A stretch of 64,000 nucleotides of DNA from Gammaproteobacteria bacterium (GTDB lineage: Bacteria > Pseudomonadota > Gammaproteobacteria > Steroidobacterales > GCA-2729495): the NCBI GenBank assembly GCA_029245525.1, contig JAQWPD010000044.1, positions 42,165 through 106,164 on the forward strand. The letters are read 5' to 3'. Under the pieces are notes generated by a model. That model saw only the letters and a program-made list of their open reading frames with translations. It was not told the DNA's origin and did not search any database. Shown here piece after piece: positions 47,187-56,782 of this stretch (position 1 is its first letter; every line of letters begins with the position of its first letter). A program made the position numbers and the translations under genes.

Positions 47187-48767
47187 ATGAGCGAAGCAGT
47201 TTCACACGATTCTCATCACGATGATCATGGCCCGGCTAAGGGTCTTACGCGATGGTTATTTACCACCAATCACAAAGACATCGGCACTCTTTATCTGATT
47301 TTCAGTCTGATCATGTTCTTCACCGGAGGGGCAATGGCCCTCATTATCCGTGCCGAACTGTTCCAGCCGGGCCTGCAGTTTGTTGACCCGCATTTCTTCA
47401 ATCAACTGACTACCATGCATGCGCTGCTCATGGTGTTCGGTGCGGTTATGCCCGCCTTCGTTGGTTTGGCTAACTGGTTACTTCCCATGATGATTGGCGC
47501 TCCGGATATGGCGCTGCCGCGCATGAATAACTGGAGCTTCTGGATTCTGCCGTTCGCATTTGCAATGTTGATATCAACGCTCTTTATGCAGGGCGGTGGT
47601 CCTGCCGGTGGCTGGACTCTTTACCCGCCCCTAGTGCTGCAAACCGGTGATGCGTTCCCATTTATGATTTTTGCTATTCACCTTATGGGTATCTCATCGA
47701 TCATGGGCTCAATTAATGTGATCGTAACCATACTCAATATGCGCGCACCCGGCATGACTCTGCTAAAAATGCCACTGTTTGTCTGGACCTGGTTGATTAC
47801 CGCTTATCTGCTGCTGGCTGTTATGCCGGTGCTAGCTGGTGCTGTGACCATGCTGCTTACCGATAAGTACTTCGGCACCAGCTTCTTCCTGGGCGCCGGT
47901 GGCGGTGACCCGGTGCTGTTCCAGCATATTTTCTGGTTCTTCGGTCATCCCGAGGTGTACATAATGATTCTGCCTGCCTTTGGTGTGGTATCGCAGATCA
48001 TTCCAACATTTGCACGCAAGCCTTTGTTCGGCTACGAAGCTATGGTGTACGCAACGGCAACAATTGCCTTCCTCTCATTCATTGTTTGGGCGCACCATAT
48101 GTTTACTTCCGGCATGCCAATTGCTGGTCAGATGTTCTTCATGTTCGCGACCATGCTTATTGCTATTCCGACCGCGGTTAAAGTCTTTAACTGGACAGCG
48201 ACCATGTGGCGTGGCGAAATGACTTTTGAAACGCCCATGCTGTTCGCAGTGGCATTCGTCATTCTATTTACCATTGGTGGTTTCTCAGGCCTCATGCTTG
48301 CGATTGTTCCAGCTGACTATCAGTATCACGACACCTACTTCGTAGTGGCTCACTTCCATTACGTACTGGTGCCAGGGGCGGTGTTCTCAATAATGGCAGC
48401 AACCTACTATTGGCTGCCTAAATGGACCGGCAAAATGTACAACGAGACGCTAGGCAAAACTCACTTCTGGCTGTCAATGATCGGCGTTAATGTACTGTTC
48501 TTCCCACAGCATTTCCTGGGTCTTGCAGGTATGCCGCGTCGTATTCCAGACTATGCTATTCAGTTTGCAGACTTCAACATGGTCTCCAGTATCGGTGCGC
48601 TCATCTTCGGTTTCAGCCAGCTGTTCTTCGTCTGGGTGATCATTGACTGCGTGCGCAATGGCAAGCAAGCCACATCTCAGGTTTGGGAAGGTGCAGAAGG
48701 TCTGGAATGGACATTGCCTTCGCCGGCGCCATACCACAGCTTCGAAACTGCTCCTGAAATCAAATAA
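47187..48767 (+). CDS. coxA: Cytochrome c oxidase subunit I
   Basis: 526-residue catalytic subunit with 12 helices, heme a and heme a3-CuB. Ligand motifs are TTMHALLMVFG (heme a), WFFGHPEVYI and HHMFTSG (CuB), and YHDTYFVVAHFHYVL (heme a3). K-channel and D-channel regions are present, consistent with an A-type oxidase. ATG at 47187 is preferred over TTG at 47169 because AGGAAA lies upstream; the N-terminus is His-rich (HDSHHDDH). Confidence 0.96.
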   Translation: MSEAVSHDSHHDDHGPAKGLTRWLFTTNHKDIGTLYLIFSLIMFFTGGAMALIIRAELFQPGLQFVDPHFFNQLTTMHALLMVFGAVMPAFVGLANWLLPMMIGAPDMALPRMNNWSFWILPFAFAMLISTLFMQGGGPAGGWTLYPPLVLQTGDAFPFMIFAIHLMGISSIMGSINVIVTILNMRAPGMTLLKMPLFVWTWLITAYLLLAVMPVLAGAVTMLLTDKYFGTSFFLGAGGGDPVLFQHIFWFFGHPEVYIMILPAFGVVSQIIPTFARKPLFGYEAMVYATATIAFLSFIVWAHHMFTSGMPIAGQMFFMFATMLIAIPTAVKVFNWTATMWRGEMTFETPMLFAVAFVILFTIGGFSGLMLAIVPADYQYHDTYFVVAHFHYVLVPGAVFSIMAATYYWLPKWTGKMYNETLGKTHFWLSMIGVNVLFFPQHFLGLAGMPRRIPDYAIQFADFNMVSSIGALIFGFSQLFFVWVIIDCVRNGKQATSQVWEGAEGLEWTLPSPAPYHSFETAPEIK

Positions 48768-48788
48768 GCGATTTTGGATAACACTTCC

Positions 48789-48905
48789 GTGAGCACAGAT
48801 ACTGATACAAAGCGAAAGAATCGTCGCGCAGTCATACTGCTAATCATTGTGGCCGCAGGGTTTTACGCCGCATTCATCTTTGCGCAGGCGATGCGCGCGG
48901 GCTGA
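48789..48905 (+). CDS. Small cytochrome oxidase assembly/accessory protein
   Basis: A 38-residue protein read from GTG at 48789 (STDTDTKRKNRRAV start) with a single transmembrane helix (ILLIIVAAGFYAAFIFAQA) and a short MRAG tail. Its place between coxA and ctaG, its charged N-terminus and single helix match the small proteins found at this position in many proteobacterial cox operons. No ATG is available. Likely membrane-bound in the oxidase or its assembly. Confidence 0.6.
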   Translation: MSTDTDTKRKNRRAVILLIIVAAGFYAAFIFAQAMRAG

Positions 48906-48907
48906 TC

Positions 48908-49456
48908 ATGACCGAACCGCAGAAGCCCAAGGCCAAACCTCTCGCATTACGTCTGCTGGCAATAGCAGTCGTAATGTTTGGGTTTGGTTTTCTGCTGGTA
49001 CCGCTCTACGATATTTTTTGCGCAATCACCGGCCTTAGGGCGCCAATTGAACAAGTGGCTGAAACCGATATCGAAAGCTCAGAAATCGCTGCACGCGAAG
49101 TAACTATTGAAATGGTCGCGAATCGCAACAATTCAGCACCTTGGGAGTTCCGCCCGAGCGAAAGTATCAAGGTAGTGGATACCGGTAGCATTTATGAAAC
49201 AAGCTACTTTGCCAGAAACCTGCTGGACGAGGGTCTTACCGCTACGGCGGCACCTGATATTCGCCCGGTAGAAGCGGCAAAGTACTTTAAAAAGATCGAA
49301 TGCTTCTGCTTTACAGCACAGGAATTCGGCCCAGAAGAAAGCAAAGATATGTTGGTGCGCTTTATGGTCTCTAAAGATCTGCCAAAGTACATTGACCGGA
49401 TTACACTTTCATACACTTTATATGCGACCCCTAAAGTCGCAGGCAACAACCAATAA
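48908..49456 (+). CDS. ctaG: Cytochrome c oxidase assembly factor CtaG/Cox11
   Basis: 182-residue copper chaperone that delivers copper to the CuB site of subunit I. One N-terminal transmembrane helix precedes a periplasmic beta domain with the copper-binding CFCF motif (KKIECFCFTAQ). Family match VPLYDIFCAITG. Starts 2 bases after the small upstream gene. Confidence 0.94.
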   Translation: MTEPQKPKAKPLALRLLAIAVVMFGFGFLLVPLYDIFCAITGLRAPIEQVAETDIESSEIAAREVTIEMVANRNNSAPWEFRPSESIKVVDTGSIYETSYFARNLLDEGLTATAAPDIRPVEAAKYFKKIECFCFTAQEFGPEESKDMLVRFMVSKDLPKYIDRITLSYTLYATPKVAGNNQ

Positions 49457-49483
49457 CGACGTTTCAAGATAGGGATAACACTC

Positions 49484-50353
49484 ATGGCACATGCAGCAAA
49501 TGACAGCTACTACGTTCCGCATGGAAGTCACTGGCCTCTAGTAGGCTCAGTGGGTCTTTTCACGATGCTGGCTGGTGCGGCTAACTGGTTAAATGGATCC
49601 TCGATTGGCGTGTATATGCTTGCTATTGGGGCCCTTACAATCATTTATATGGTTTTTGGCTGGTTCGGCACGGTGATTCGCGAAAGTGAAGCGGGAATTT
49701 ACAACGATGATGTTGATATCTCTTTCCGTATGGGGATGATGTGGTTTATCTTCTCCGAGATCATGTTCTTCGCTGTTTTTTTCGGCGTATTATTTTACGC
49801 GCGAACAATCTCCATTCCTTGGCTGGGCGGTGATAGCAACAACTTCTTTACCAATACTCTGCTTTGGGAAAATTTTACAGCAGAATGGCCAACCAATGGG
49901 CCCGGCAATATGGGTGGAGAGTTCGAACCAATGCCGCCATGGCCTCTGCCAACACTCAACACTATTATACTGCTGACTTCGGGAGCCACGATCACTGCGG
50001 CTCACCACGCGATTAAGGCGGGTCATCGCAGCTTATTGACAACCTTTCTGGGTTTGACTTGGGTGCTTGGCTTTATCTTCATGGCCTGCCAGGCCTATGA
50101 GTACTATGAAGCCTATGCTCACCTGAATCTAACGCTGAGCAGCGGCATGTATGGTGCAACATTCTTCATGCTCACGGGTTTCCATGGTTTGCATGTCACT
50201 ATCGGCGCCATCATACTGCTGGTGATCTGGCTGCGCTGCCTGAAGGGTCACTTTACCCCGGAACATCACTTCGGGTTTGAAGCAGCGGCCTGGTATTGGC
50301 ACTTCGTGGATGTAGTCTGGTTGGGTCTGTATATTTTTGTGTACTGGTTATAA
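49484..50353 (+). CDS. coxC: Cytochrome c oxidase subunit III
   Basis: 289-residue subunit with seven helices, needed for stable oxidase activity. Motifs are SHWPLVGSVGLF, MMWFIFSEIMFF and the C-terminal EAAAWYWHFVDVVWLGLYI. AGGGATAA precedes the ATG at 49484. A terminator follows 30 bases later, so surf1, ctaA and ctaB are not in this operon. Confidence 0.95.
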   Translation: MAHAANDSYYVPHGSHWPLVGSVGLFTMLAGAANWLNGSSIGVYMLAIGALTIIYMVFGWFGTVIRESEAGIYNDDVDISFRMGMMWFIFSEIMFFAVFFGVLFYARTISIPWLGGDSNNFFTNTLLWENFTAEWPTNGPGNMGGEFEPMPPWPLPTLNTIILLTSGATITAAHHAIKAGHRSLLTTFLGLTWVLGFIFMACQAYEYYEAYAHLNLTLSSGMYGATFFMLTGFHGLHVTIGAIILLVIWLRCLKGHFTPEHHFGFEAAAWYWHFVDVVWLGLYIFVYWL

Positions 50354-50382
50354 CGCAGTGTTCCACCCGGACTGCCGGAAAC

Positions 50383-50413
50383 AAAAAAAGGCCCGCATAA
50401 GCGGGCCTTTTTT
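50383..50413. terminator. Bidirectional terminator between coxC and peroxiredoxin
   Basis: A stem AAAAAAAGGCCCGC (50383-50396) and its complement GCGGGCCTTTTTT (50401-50413) enclose loop ATAA. A run of T follows on the plus strand and a run of A precedes it, giving T on the minus strand too, so it can end both coxC and the convergent peroxiredoxin. Confidence 0.9.
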
Positions 50414-50431
50414 ATACTTCCTAAGTCAATC

Positions 50432-51037
50432 TCAGAGCTTAGCGGCATTCTCACCGAGGTAACTGGCAACACCTGCGGGCGTTGCTGTCATCCCATCATC
50501 ACCCTGTTTCCAGTTTGCTGGACACACCTCACCATGCTGCTCATGGAACTGAAGTGCTTCAGTAATGCGAACCATCTCATCGAGGTTACGCCCCAAAGGC
50601 AGGTCGTTCACAACCTGATGGCGAACCAAACCGTCTTTGTCAATCAAGAAGCTACCACGCAGTGCAACACCAGCGCCTTCTAGTTCAACACCGTATGCCT
50701 GACAGATTTCATGCTTAACATCAGCAACCATGGTGTATTTGACCGGACCGATACCACCGTCATTAATTGCAGTATTGCGCCATGCGTTATGCGTAAACTG
50801 AGAATCAATAGACACAGAGAACACTTCACAACCGAGTTCTTTTAGCTGATCGGTACGGTGATCCAGACCAATTAACTCTGAAGGACACACGAACGTGAAA
50901 TCCAGCGGATAAAACACGACCCAGGCGTACTTGCCACCTCGGGCTTCAGTAAAATTCAGGTCGCCAACAATACTGCCATCACCGAGCACTGCTGCGGCTG
51001 TGAAATCAGGGGCTGGCTTTCCAATCAAAACACTCAT
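50432..51037 (-). CDS. Typical 2-Cys peroxiredoxin
   Basis: 201-residue thioredoxin-fold peroxidase that reduces H2O2 and alkyl hydroperoxides. The peroxidatic Cys is C51 (FTFVCPSEL), the resolving Cys is C172 (EVCPANW), and GGIG replaces the usual GGLG. AAGGAAGGT precedes the ATG. The reductase AhpF is not nearby. No clear OxyR site is seen in the 200 bases upstream. This AhpC/Prx1 type protects against peroxides arising in respiration. Confidence 0.93.
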   Translation of the reverse strand: MSVLIGKPAPDFTAAAVLGDGSIVGDLNFTEARGGKYAWVVFYPLDFTFVCPSELIGLDHRTDQLKELGCEVFSVSIDSQFTHNAWRNTAINDGGIGPVKYTMVADVKHEICQAYGVELEGAGVALRGSFLIDKDGLVRHQVVNDLPLGRNLDEMVRITEALQFHEQHGEVCPANWKQGDDGMTATPAGVASYLGENAAKL

Positions 51038-51244
51038 AACTTACCTTCCTTAAAACACGTTGGTAAAAAAATAATGAAGCGGGATGTGCTGCCAATAACA
51101 AGCAACACCAACAGCTAATAACTGGTAGACGAATACTATATTAGTTTTGGTCTAAAATTTGAATTTTTACCGCCCAAAAACAGTAATCGGAGCAACCTAT
51201 GGATAAAATCTCTTCCAGAGCCTAGGCTCCTCAGAAAAAATGAA

Positions 51245-52465
51245 CTAGCGCCAGATCGACTCCACTGAAATACGCTGCGACTCGGGTACACCTGCGTATA
51301 TCTGCGTTCTTTCAAATTCGGTCTGTAAAATTCTCAGGCTGAGCCCCACCCCATCCTGTCCGCCAGCAGCAAGACCAAATAAATAGGGTCGTCCGACACA
51401 CACAGCATCGGCACCGGCCGCCATAGCCTTAAAGACGTCCGCTCCGCGCCGGATACCGCCATCCATCAGTACGGGCATTTTACCGGATAAAACATCCGCC
51501 ACCTCGGGCAAGACGTCCATCGTGCCGCGACCGTTGCCTTCCTGTCGGCCCCCATGATTGGAAACAATGACGCCATCCACTCCCGCCTTTCTGCACAAAC
51601 GGGCGTCTTCTGCGGTGACGATACCCTTTAGCACCAGATTCATCGACGTATTAGCCCGCAGCCAGTTAAGATCATCCCAGGTCATTGACGGATCGCCAAT
51701 GCCGGCGCGGCCGCTATACGCCTCGAAATTCCCCAAGCGGGTGCGCGCCACCGGCACGGACCTATCACGATTCTGGCGAAACCATCGCTCGGCTTCGTGA
51801 TTACCGCGAGTCGGCCCATCGACCGTCAATACCACGGTATCGCAACCGGCCAACTCCGCACTAGCCAGAAGATACGCCATAAACTCGCGGTTCGGCGATG
51901 GGTATAACTGAAACCAACCCGGCGCACCCTGTTCTGCTATCTCGGCAATACTGTAGTTGCTCATCATCGAGCTGATCATTAACGTCTGTTTGTCTATAGC
52001 AGCGCGGGCCGTTGCAAGTTCACCGCCACTGTTCACGCGTAATTGGTTGCCAACCGGTGCCAGAATAATCGGTGATGCGTAGCGCTTACCAAATAACACC
52101 ACACTCGTATCAATTTGCGATACATCAACCAATCGTCTGGGCCGAATTTTAACCCGCTTTAAAGCAGAAATATTCTCGGCGGTGGTGGCCATATCATCAG
52201 AACCACCGACAATAAAGTGGTAGTCATCAAGATCAAGCTTTGCCTCGGCCAGTTGCTGTAAATGTGCAATGTTCAGCGCCTGCTTAATGTTTTCAGGTTG
52301 CGCATATTCAGGTCTTGCCAATGATGCGCCCGACACTAATAGCGGCGATGCCGCCAGCCACTTCAAAAACTCACGACGGGAGTCAATCATTGCCAGCGAC
52401 TTAGATGTTTTGGCTGGGACGGTCAGCAACCCAGATTTTCGGCTACCCGCCTTCATTTGCGCCAT
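51245..52465 (-). CDS. FMN-dependent alpha-hydroxy-acid oxidase, possibly Tat-exported
   Basis: Up to 406 residues. The TIM-barrel FMN enzyme family (lactate oxidase, glycolate oxidase, L-lactate dehydrogenase LldD) is shown by SNHGGRQ (catalytic His and Arg), the FMN-phosphate segment DGGIRRGADVFKAMAAGADA and the LAPVGNQLRVNSGG strand. The N-terminus carries a twin-arginine-type signal (SRREFLKWLAASPLLVSGA) from about residue 29, so ATG at 52390 is the alternative start. Family members are usually cytosolic or membrane-bound, so export would be unusual. Substrate is not fixed by the sequence. Confidence 0.8.
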   Translation of the reverse strand: MAQMKAGSRKSGLLTVPAKTSKSLAMIDSRREFLKWLAASPLLVSGASLARPEYAQPENIKQALNIAHLQQLAEAKLDLDDYHFIVGGSDDMATTAENISALKRVKIRPRRLVDVSQIDTSVVLFGKRYASPIILAPVGNQLRVNSGGELATARAAIDKQTLMISSMMSNYSIAEIAEQGAPGWFQLYPSPNREFMAYLLASAELAGCDTVVLTVDGPTRGNHEAERWFRQNRDRSVPVARTRLGNFEAYSGRAGIGDPSMTWDDLNWLRANTSMNLVLKGIVTAEDARLCRKAGVDGVIVSNHGGRQEGNGRGTMDVLPEVADVLSGKMPVLMDGGIRRGADVFKAMAAGADAVCVGRPYLFGLAAGGQDGVGLSLRILQTEFERTQIYAGVPESQRISVESIWR

Positions 52466-52692
52466 GCTCCCGGAAGCGCACCTTTACCGAATTCCGAATC
52501 TGCCACGGCTTCGCTCCTGTCCTTCTGCCAAGGTCACTGGATAGCTTCAGAATACTGCAATCGGCAATTACAACAAGCAGCATTTACCTCTGTTGTCCGG
52601 ATGGCGGGAGGGCATGGCGAAAGCAGGACCAACTTTCCAAGCCCAAACACAAAGCGAACATGAAATATCCGCTATTCCATTGATGTATGTAC

Positions 52693-52723
52693 AAAAAAGG
52701 CCGGGGGTTATCCGGCCTTTTTT
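52693..52723. terminator. Terminator of the cytochrome c4 gene
   Basis: AAAAAAGGCCGG (52693-52704) pairs with CCGGCCTTTTTT (52712-52723) across a 7-base loop. On the minus strand it follows the cytochrome c4 stop by 21 bases and ends in T. On the plus strand it also has T, so it may work both ways. The remaining 280-base gap upstream of the oxidase gene shows no other feature. Confidence 0.88.
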
Positions 52724-52744
52724 AAATGCTTATTAGTAGAAAGC

Positions 52745-53341
52745 TTAGTCCGAATAAGTCTGCAAACCCTCTTGCTGAGCATAGAACTCTGAAATAGCCT
52801 CGATATCAGCATCGGTCAGATTCAGTGCATTAGGTGCCATCACCGGATTAGTGCGTGCACCAGACCTATAATCTTTCAAGGCCTGAACCATGTAACTCTG
52901 ATGCTGACCGGCCAAATGAGGAAACGCAAATGCCATGCTCTGACCGTTGGCGCCATGACAAGCCACACAGGTTGCTGCTGACTCTGGCGCAGTTCCAACA
53001 ACATCGCCATTTGCCAGTTCACCGACAGTCGAAATGTAAGCCGCAATATCCTGCATGTCTTCCATACTGAACGATGATGCCTGAGCAGTCATCGTAGGGT
53101 GATTGCGTGAGCCGTCAGTATAGCCCTGAAGAGCCACTACTATGTACTCAGGCCACTGACCCTGCAAACGAGGCACCTTATAAGTAGGATAAACGTTGTC
53201 ATAGCCTTCGCTACCGTGACAACCCACACAGGTATCAAACAGAATCTCCCCGTGTTCAGCATCAGCTCCAGAAGCCAGCGAAGGTAAAAAAAGCACGGCT
53301 GCTGTGAGTGCAGCGAAGATTCGGGTAAAGCTAAACAACAT
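52745..53341 (-). CDS. Diheme cytochrome c4
   Basis: 198-residue periplasmic electron carrier with a signal peptide (cleavage near SGA-DA) and two heme-binding sites: C38VGCH near residue 38 and a second CVACH near the middle. Two similar halves, each ending in a Met ligand region (NPVMAPNALNLTD), are typical of c4. It feeds oxidases; the aa3 oxidase is encoded 2.4 kb away. ATG at 53341 has AGGTGAG upstream, which the longer frame to 53398 lacks. Confidence 0.93.
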   Translation of the reverse strand: MLFSFTRIFAALTAAVLFLPSLASGADAEHGEILFDTCVGCHGSEGYDNVYPTYKVPRLQGQWPEYIVVALQGYTDGSRNHPTMTAQASSFSMEDMQDIAAYISTVGELANGDVVGTAPESAATCVACHGANGQSMAFAFPHLAGQHQSYMVQALKDYRSGARTNPVMAPNALNLTDADIEAISEFYAQQEGLQTYSD

Positions 53342-53614
53342 TTCGGTCTCACCTATGAGTATGGATCGGCAATGCCGACCATTGATATGCACAATCAAAT
53401 GGACCCGGGCTGCAAATGCCTACGCAGAGCCCAGAATTCAGAGGCAATTTTAGTCAGTCGGCGGGCAAAACACCAGCGATAACCCGCGGTGTGAGCCAAT
53501 CGAAGCGTCTCAGACACTGCATAAACTGCGACTTTTGCTGTCGGTTTAAGTATCCTGAGTCCACTCGTTTGAACACGGTGCGAAAATACCCCCGGACAGC
53601 GAAGCATTTTAGCG

Positions 53615-54319
53615 ATGAACCGAAGCACAAATAACATGACCGAATCCGCAAGTTTACGCACCCTATTAGACGGTATCTGGAGCAACAATCCGGGGCTGGT
53701 GCAGTTTCTCGGCTTGTGCCCACTGCTGGCCGTCAGCAATACCGCTATTAACGGGCTTGGGCTTGGGCTGGCAACGCTAGCGGTACTGACGCTCAGCAAC
53801 CTGCTGGTCTCGTTGTGCCGAAATCGTGTTCCCAACGAAGTGCGACTGCCGGTATTCGTACTGATTATTGCCTCCTTGGTCACTGTAATCGAATTGCTGT
53901 TTAAAGCATTTTTATTCGACCTATACCTGAGCCTCGGTATTTTCATACCATTAATTGTCACCAACTGTGCAATCCTCGCCAGAGCCGAAGCCTTCGCATC
54001 GCGCCATTCACCCAGCGCGGCGATACTCGATGGCATTTCTATGGGAGCTGGTTTTATCCTGCTATTGGTTGCGCTCGGAGCATTGCGGGAACTTATCGGT
54101 CGCGGCAGCCTTTTCTACGGTGCCGATAGCCTATTTGGTCCGATGGCGACCGGCTTCGAGATGCAACTCTTTCCGGAATCATCAGGTCTGCTGTTAGCTG
54201 TTCTGCCACCTGGCGCATTCATTGGCTTAGGTCTGCTGGTTGCTGCGAAAAACTACTTCGATGCACGGGCAGTTTCGCTATCAACCACACAGCTCCAAAG
54301 CGAAGACCCCGCGCAATGA
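53615..54319 (+). CDS. rnfE: RNF complex subunit RnfE
   Basis: 234-residue six-helix membrane subunit related to RnfA. Family matches are [20 protein letters not shown] and [20 protein letters not shown] with the conserved Cys, and [17 protein letters not shown]. It overlaps nth by 4 bases (ATGA), the usual rnfE-nth coupling, but lies 9.6 kb from rnfG. Start is ATG at 53615, or 53636. Confidence 0.93.
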   Translation: MNRSTNNMTESASLRTLLDGIWSNNPGLVQFLGLCPLLAVSNTAINGLGLGLATLAVLTLSNLLVSLCRNRVPNEVRLPVFVLIIASLVTVIELLFKAFLFDLYLSLGIFIPLIVTNCAILARAEAFASRHSPSAAILDGISMGAGFILLLVALGALRELIGRGSLFYGADSLFGPMATGFEMQLFPESSGLLLAVLPPGAFIGLGLLVAAKNYFDARAVSLSTTQLQSEDPAQ

Positions 54320-54951
54320 ACAAAGCCATTCGTGAGCAACTGTTTAGTCGACTGGCCCGACAAAACCCCAACCCACAAACTGAACTTCGTTACAGCAGTT
54401 CCTTTGAGCTGCTAATCTCGGTGATCCTTTCTGCTCAAGCAACGGATGTGGGGGTAAATAAAGCCACACGTGGCTTATACAAAACCGCTAATACGCCGCA
54501 GTCGATTTATGACTTAGGTATCGACGGGCTAAAGGAATACATCAAAACCATAGGCTTGTTTAATACCAAAGCAAAAAATATTATCCAAACCTGCAAAATA
54601 CTGATCGACCAACATGCCAGCAAAGTTCCGGAAGACCGTGATGCGCTGGAGGCATTACCCGGTGTTGGTAGAAAAACCGCTAACGTCATTTTAAACACCG
54701 CGTTCGGTCATCCCACCATCGCGGTTGATACGCACATCTTTAGGGTTTCTAACCGCACCGGTATCGCAAAAGGCAAAACCGTGCTAGAAGTGGAAAAGCG
54801 CTTGCTTAGAAGCACACCGAAGGAGTTTCTGCTGGGTGCGCATCACTGGCTGATTTTGCACGGTCGATATGTGTGCAAAGCTCGCAAGCCGGATTGCGAT
54901 AATTGCATTATCGAAGACCTCTGCGAATACAAAAAAAAGGTGTTCAGGTAG
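54316..54951 (+). CDS. nth: Endonuclease III
   Basis: 211-residue DNA glycosylase/AP lyase repairing oxidised pyrimidines. The helix-hairpin-helix [12 protein letters not shown] has catalytic K120, and catalytic D138 is in VDTHIFR, both at E. coli numbering. The 4Fe-4S cluster is C-x6-C-x2-C-x5-C ([18 protein letters not shown]). Coupled to rnfE by a 4-base overlap. Confidence 0.97.
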   Translation: MNKAIREQLFSRLARQNPNPQTELRYSSSFELLISVILSAQATDVGVNKATRGLYKTANTPQSIYDLGIDGLKEYIKTIGLFNTKAKNIIQTCKILIDQHASKVPEDRDALEALPGVGRKTANVILNTAFGHPTIAVDTHIFRVSNRTGIAKGKTVLEVEKRLLRSTPKEFLLGAHHWLILHGRYVCKARKPDCDNCIIEDLCEYKKKVFR

Positions 54952-55019
54952 CAACTGCAAAGGCAAAAAAGAAGCACGGGGCAATAATCGGTCCCTTCTC
55001 GTCGGCCTAAACCAAAGAA

Positions 55020-56774
55020 CTACTTCTTTTTGGGCATGTACAAGTCGGTCAGCGTGCCTTCAAATGCATCAGCGGCCATCGCCACGGACTCAGATAGGGT
55101 CGGATGAGCATGAATCGTCATGCCGATATCGGCTGCATCACATCCCATCTCAATAGCCAGTGCGACCTCAGCAATCAGCTCACCCGCATTCGTGCCAACA
55201 ATACCGGCGCCAATCACACGGTCGGTAGCTGGATCAAACAGCAGCTTAGTGAAGCCTTCATCACGACCCAGCGCCAATGAACGGCCGCTGGCGGCCCATG
55301 GAAACACCGCCTTCTCATACTTAATACCGTCTTTCTTCGCCTGAATTTCGGTAACGCCAACCCATGAAACTTCAGGGTCAGTGTACGCCACCGATGGAAT
55401 TACGCGGGCATCGAAGGCACGCTTTTCACCAGCAGCCACTTCAGCAGCTACTTTAGCTTCATACGTGGCTTTATGTGCCAGCATCGGATCACCGACGATA
55501 TCGCCTATTGCGAAGATATGTGGCACGTTAGTACGCATCTGTTTGTCGACAGGAATAATGCCACGCTCAGTCACCTGCACACCGGCTTTATCGGCTGCGA
55601 TCTTATCGCCATTGGCACTTCGACCAATCGCTGTAAGCACGCGCTCATAGGTCTGCGGGCCATCGGGTGCATTTTTACCCTCGAAGCTGACCACAATACC
55701 TGCGTCGGTAGCCGCCATACTGGTAACCATCGTGCCTTTCATAAGGCTCTTGTAACGGGTTTTAATGCGCTTCTCGAGCGGCCGCACTAAATCAGGATCA
55801 CAACCAGGAAAGAACCCATCAGTGAGCTCAACGACGGAAATCTCAACACCCAAAGCCGCATAAATCGTGGCCATTTCTAAACCAATAATACCGCCACCGA
55901 TAACCAGCATGTTCTTCGGTAATTCGCTCAATTCGAGTGCACCCGTGGAATCAATAATACGCGGGTCTTCCGGCCACGATGCAAGCTTGGCAGGCTCTGA
56001 ACCTGCCGCAATAATACACTGCTCAAATGCGATGACTTTATCGCCATCGTTACCAATAACTTTAATATGATGCGGAGACAAAAACTCTCCCAGCCCATTA
56101 ACTACTTTCACTTTGCGCTGTTTGGCCAGCGTGCCGAGTCCCCCGACCAATCGCTGCACAACGCTGTTCTTCCAATCTCGCAGTTCGTCAATATTGATTT
56201 CAGCTTTGCCAAATCTCACGCCATGCGTCGCCATAGCATCCGCTTCTTCAATAACTGCGGCAGCGTGTAACAAGGCTTTTGATGGAATACAGCCCACGTT
56301 GAGGCAAACACCGCCCAGCATAGGCCAACGCTCCACCAGAGTGACATCAAGACCGAGGTCCGCAGCACGGAATGCCGAGGTATAACCACCCGGGCCAGCG
56401 CCCAACACCAACAGTTTGGTTTCGGCATCAACAGTACCGTCATACTCACCGGCAACCGCCGCAGCAAAAGATGTGGACGCCTTCTCAGTCGGAGCCGACG
56501 GGGCTGCAGCCGGCTCGTCGGGCACTGCAACTGCCGAAACTTTGAGCGTCACAATCAAATCACCCTGACTGACTTTACCGCCCTCAGCAACATGAACAGC
56601 AATAACCTCGCCATCAGCCGGCGATGGCACGTCCATTGCGGCTTTCTCAGTCTCGATGGTAATTAATGAATCTTCTTTGCTAATAGCATCGCCAACCGCA
56701 ACCGCGATTTCAATGATTTCTACATCAGTAAAATCACCGATATCGGGAACAGTAACTTTTAACTCTTCTGTCAT
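55020..56774 (-). CDS. lpdA: Dihydrolipoyl dehydrogenase with N-terminal lipoyl domain
   Basis: 584-residue E3 component of pyruvate dehydrogenase. Residues about 1-80 are a lipoyl domain (lipoyl-lysine motif IETEKAAMD near residue 45), then a linker and the FAD enzyme: GAGPGGYTSA, redox disulfide GGVCLNVGCIPSK near residues 155 and 160, NAD-binding GGGIIGLEMA, and C-terminal HAHPTLSE with the active His. The fused lipoyl domain, as in Neisseria, marks a PDH-specific E3. Last gene of aceE-aceF-lpdA. Confidence 0.95.
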   Translation of the reverse strand: MTEELKVTVPDIGDFTDVEIIEIAVAVGDAISKEDSLITIETEKAAMDVPSPADGEVIAVHVAEGGKVSQGDLIVTLKVSAVAVPDEPAAAPSAPTEKASTSFAAAVAGEYDGTVDAETKLLVLGAGPGGYTSAFRAADLGLDVTLVERWPMLGGVCLNVGCIPSKALLHAAAVIEEADAMATHGVRFGKAEINIDELRDWKNSVVQRLVGGLGTLAKQRKVKVVNGLGEFLSPHHIKVIGNDGDKVIAFEQCIIAAGSEPAKLASWPEDPRIIDSTGALELSELPKNMLVIGGGIIGLEMATIYAALGVEISVVELTDGFFPGCDPDLVRPLEKRIKTRYKSLMKGTMVTSMAATDAGIVVSFEGKNAPDGPQTYERVLTAIGRSANGDKIAADKAGVQVTERGIIPVDKQMRTNVPHIFAIGDIVGDPMLAHKATYEAKVAAEVAAGEKRAFDARVIPSVAYTDPEVSWVGVTEIQAKKDGIKYEKAVFPWAASGRSLALGRDEGFTKLLFDPATDRVIGAGIVGTNAGELIAEVALAIEMGCDAADIGMTIHAHPTLSESVAMAADAFEGTLTDLYMPKKK

Positions 56775-56782
56775 GTGTACGC

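Noticed and set aside
52405..52683. 92-residue plus-strand frame in the gap upstream of the FMN oxidase
   Set aside because: It overlaps the oxidase start, lacks any family feature and has no strong ribosome binding site.
53395..54036. 213-residue open frame on the minus strand
   Set aside because: It is antisense to rnfE, whose protein is clearly recognised; no motifs or ribosome binding site.
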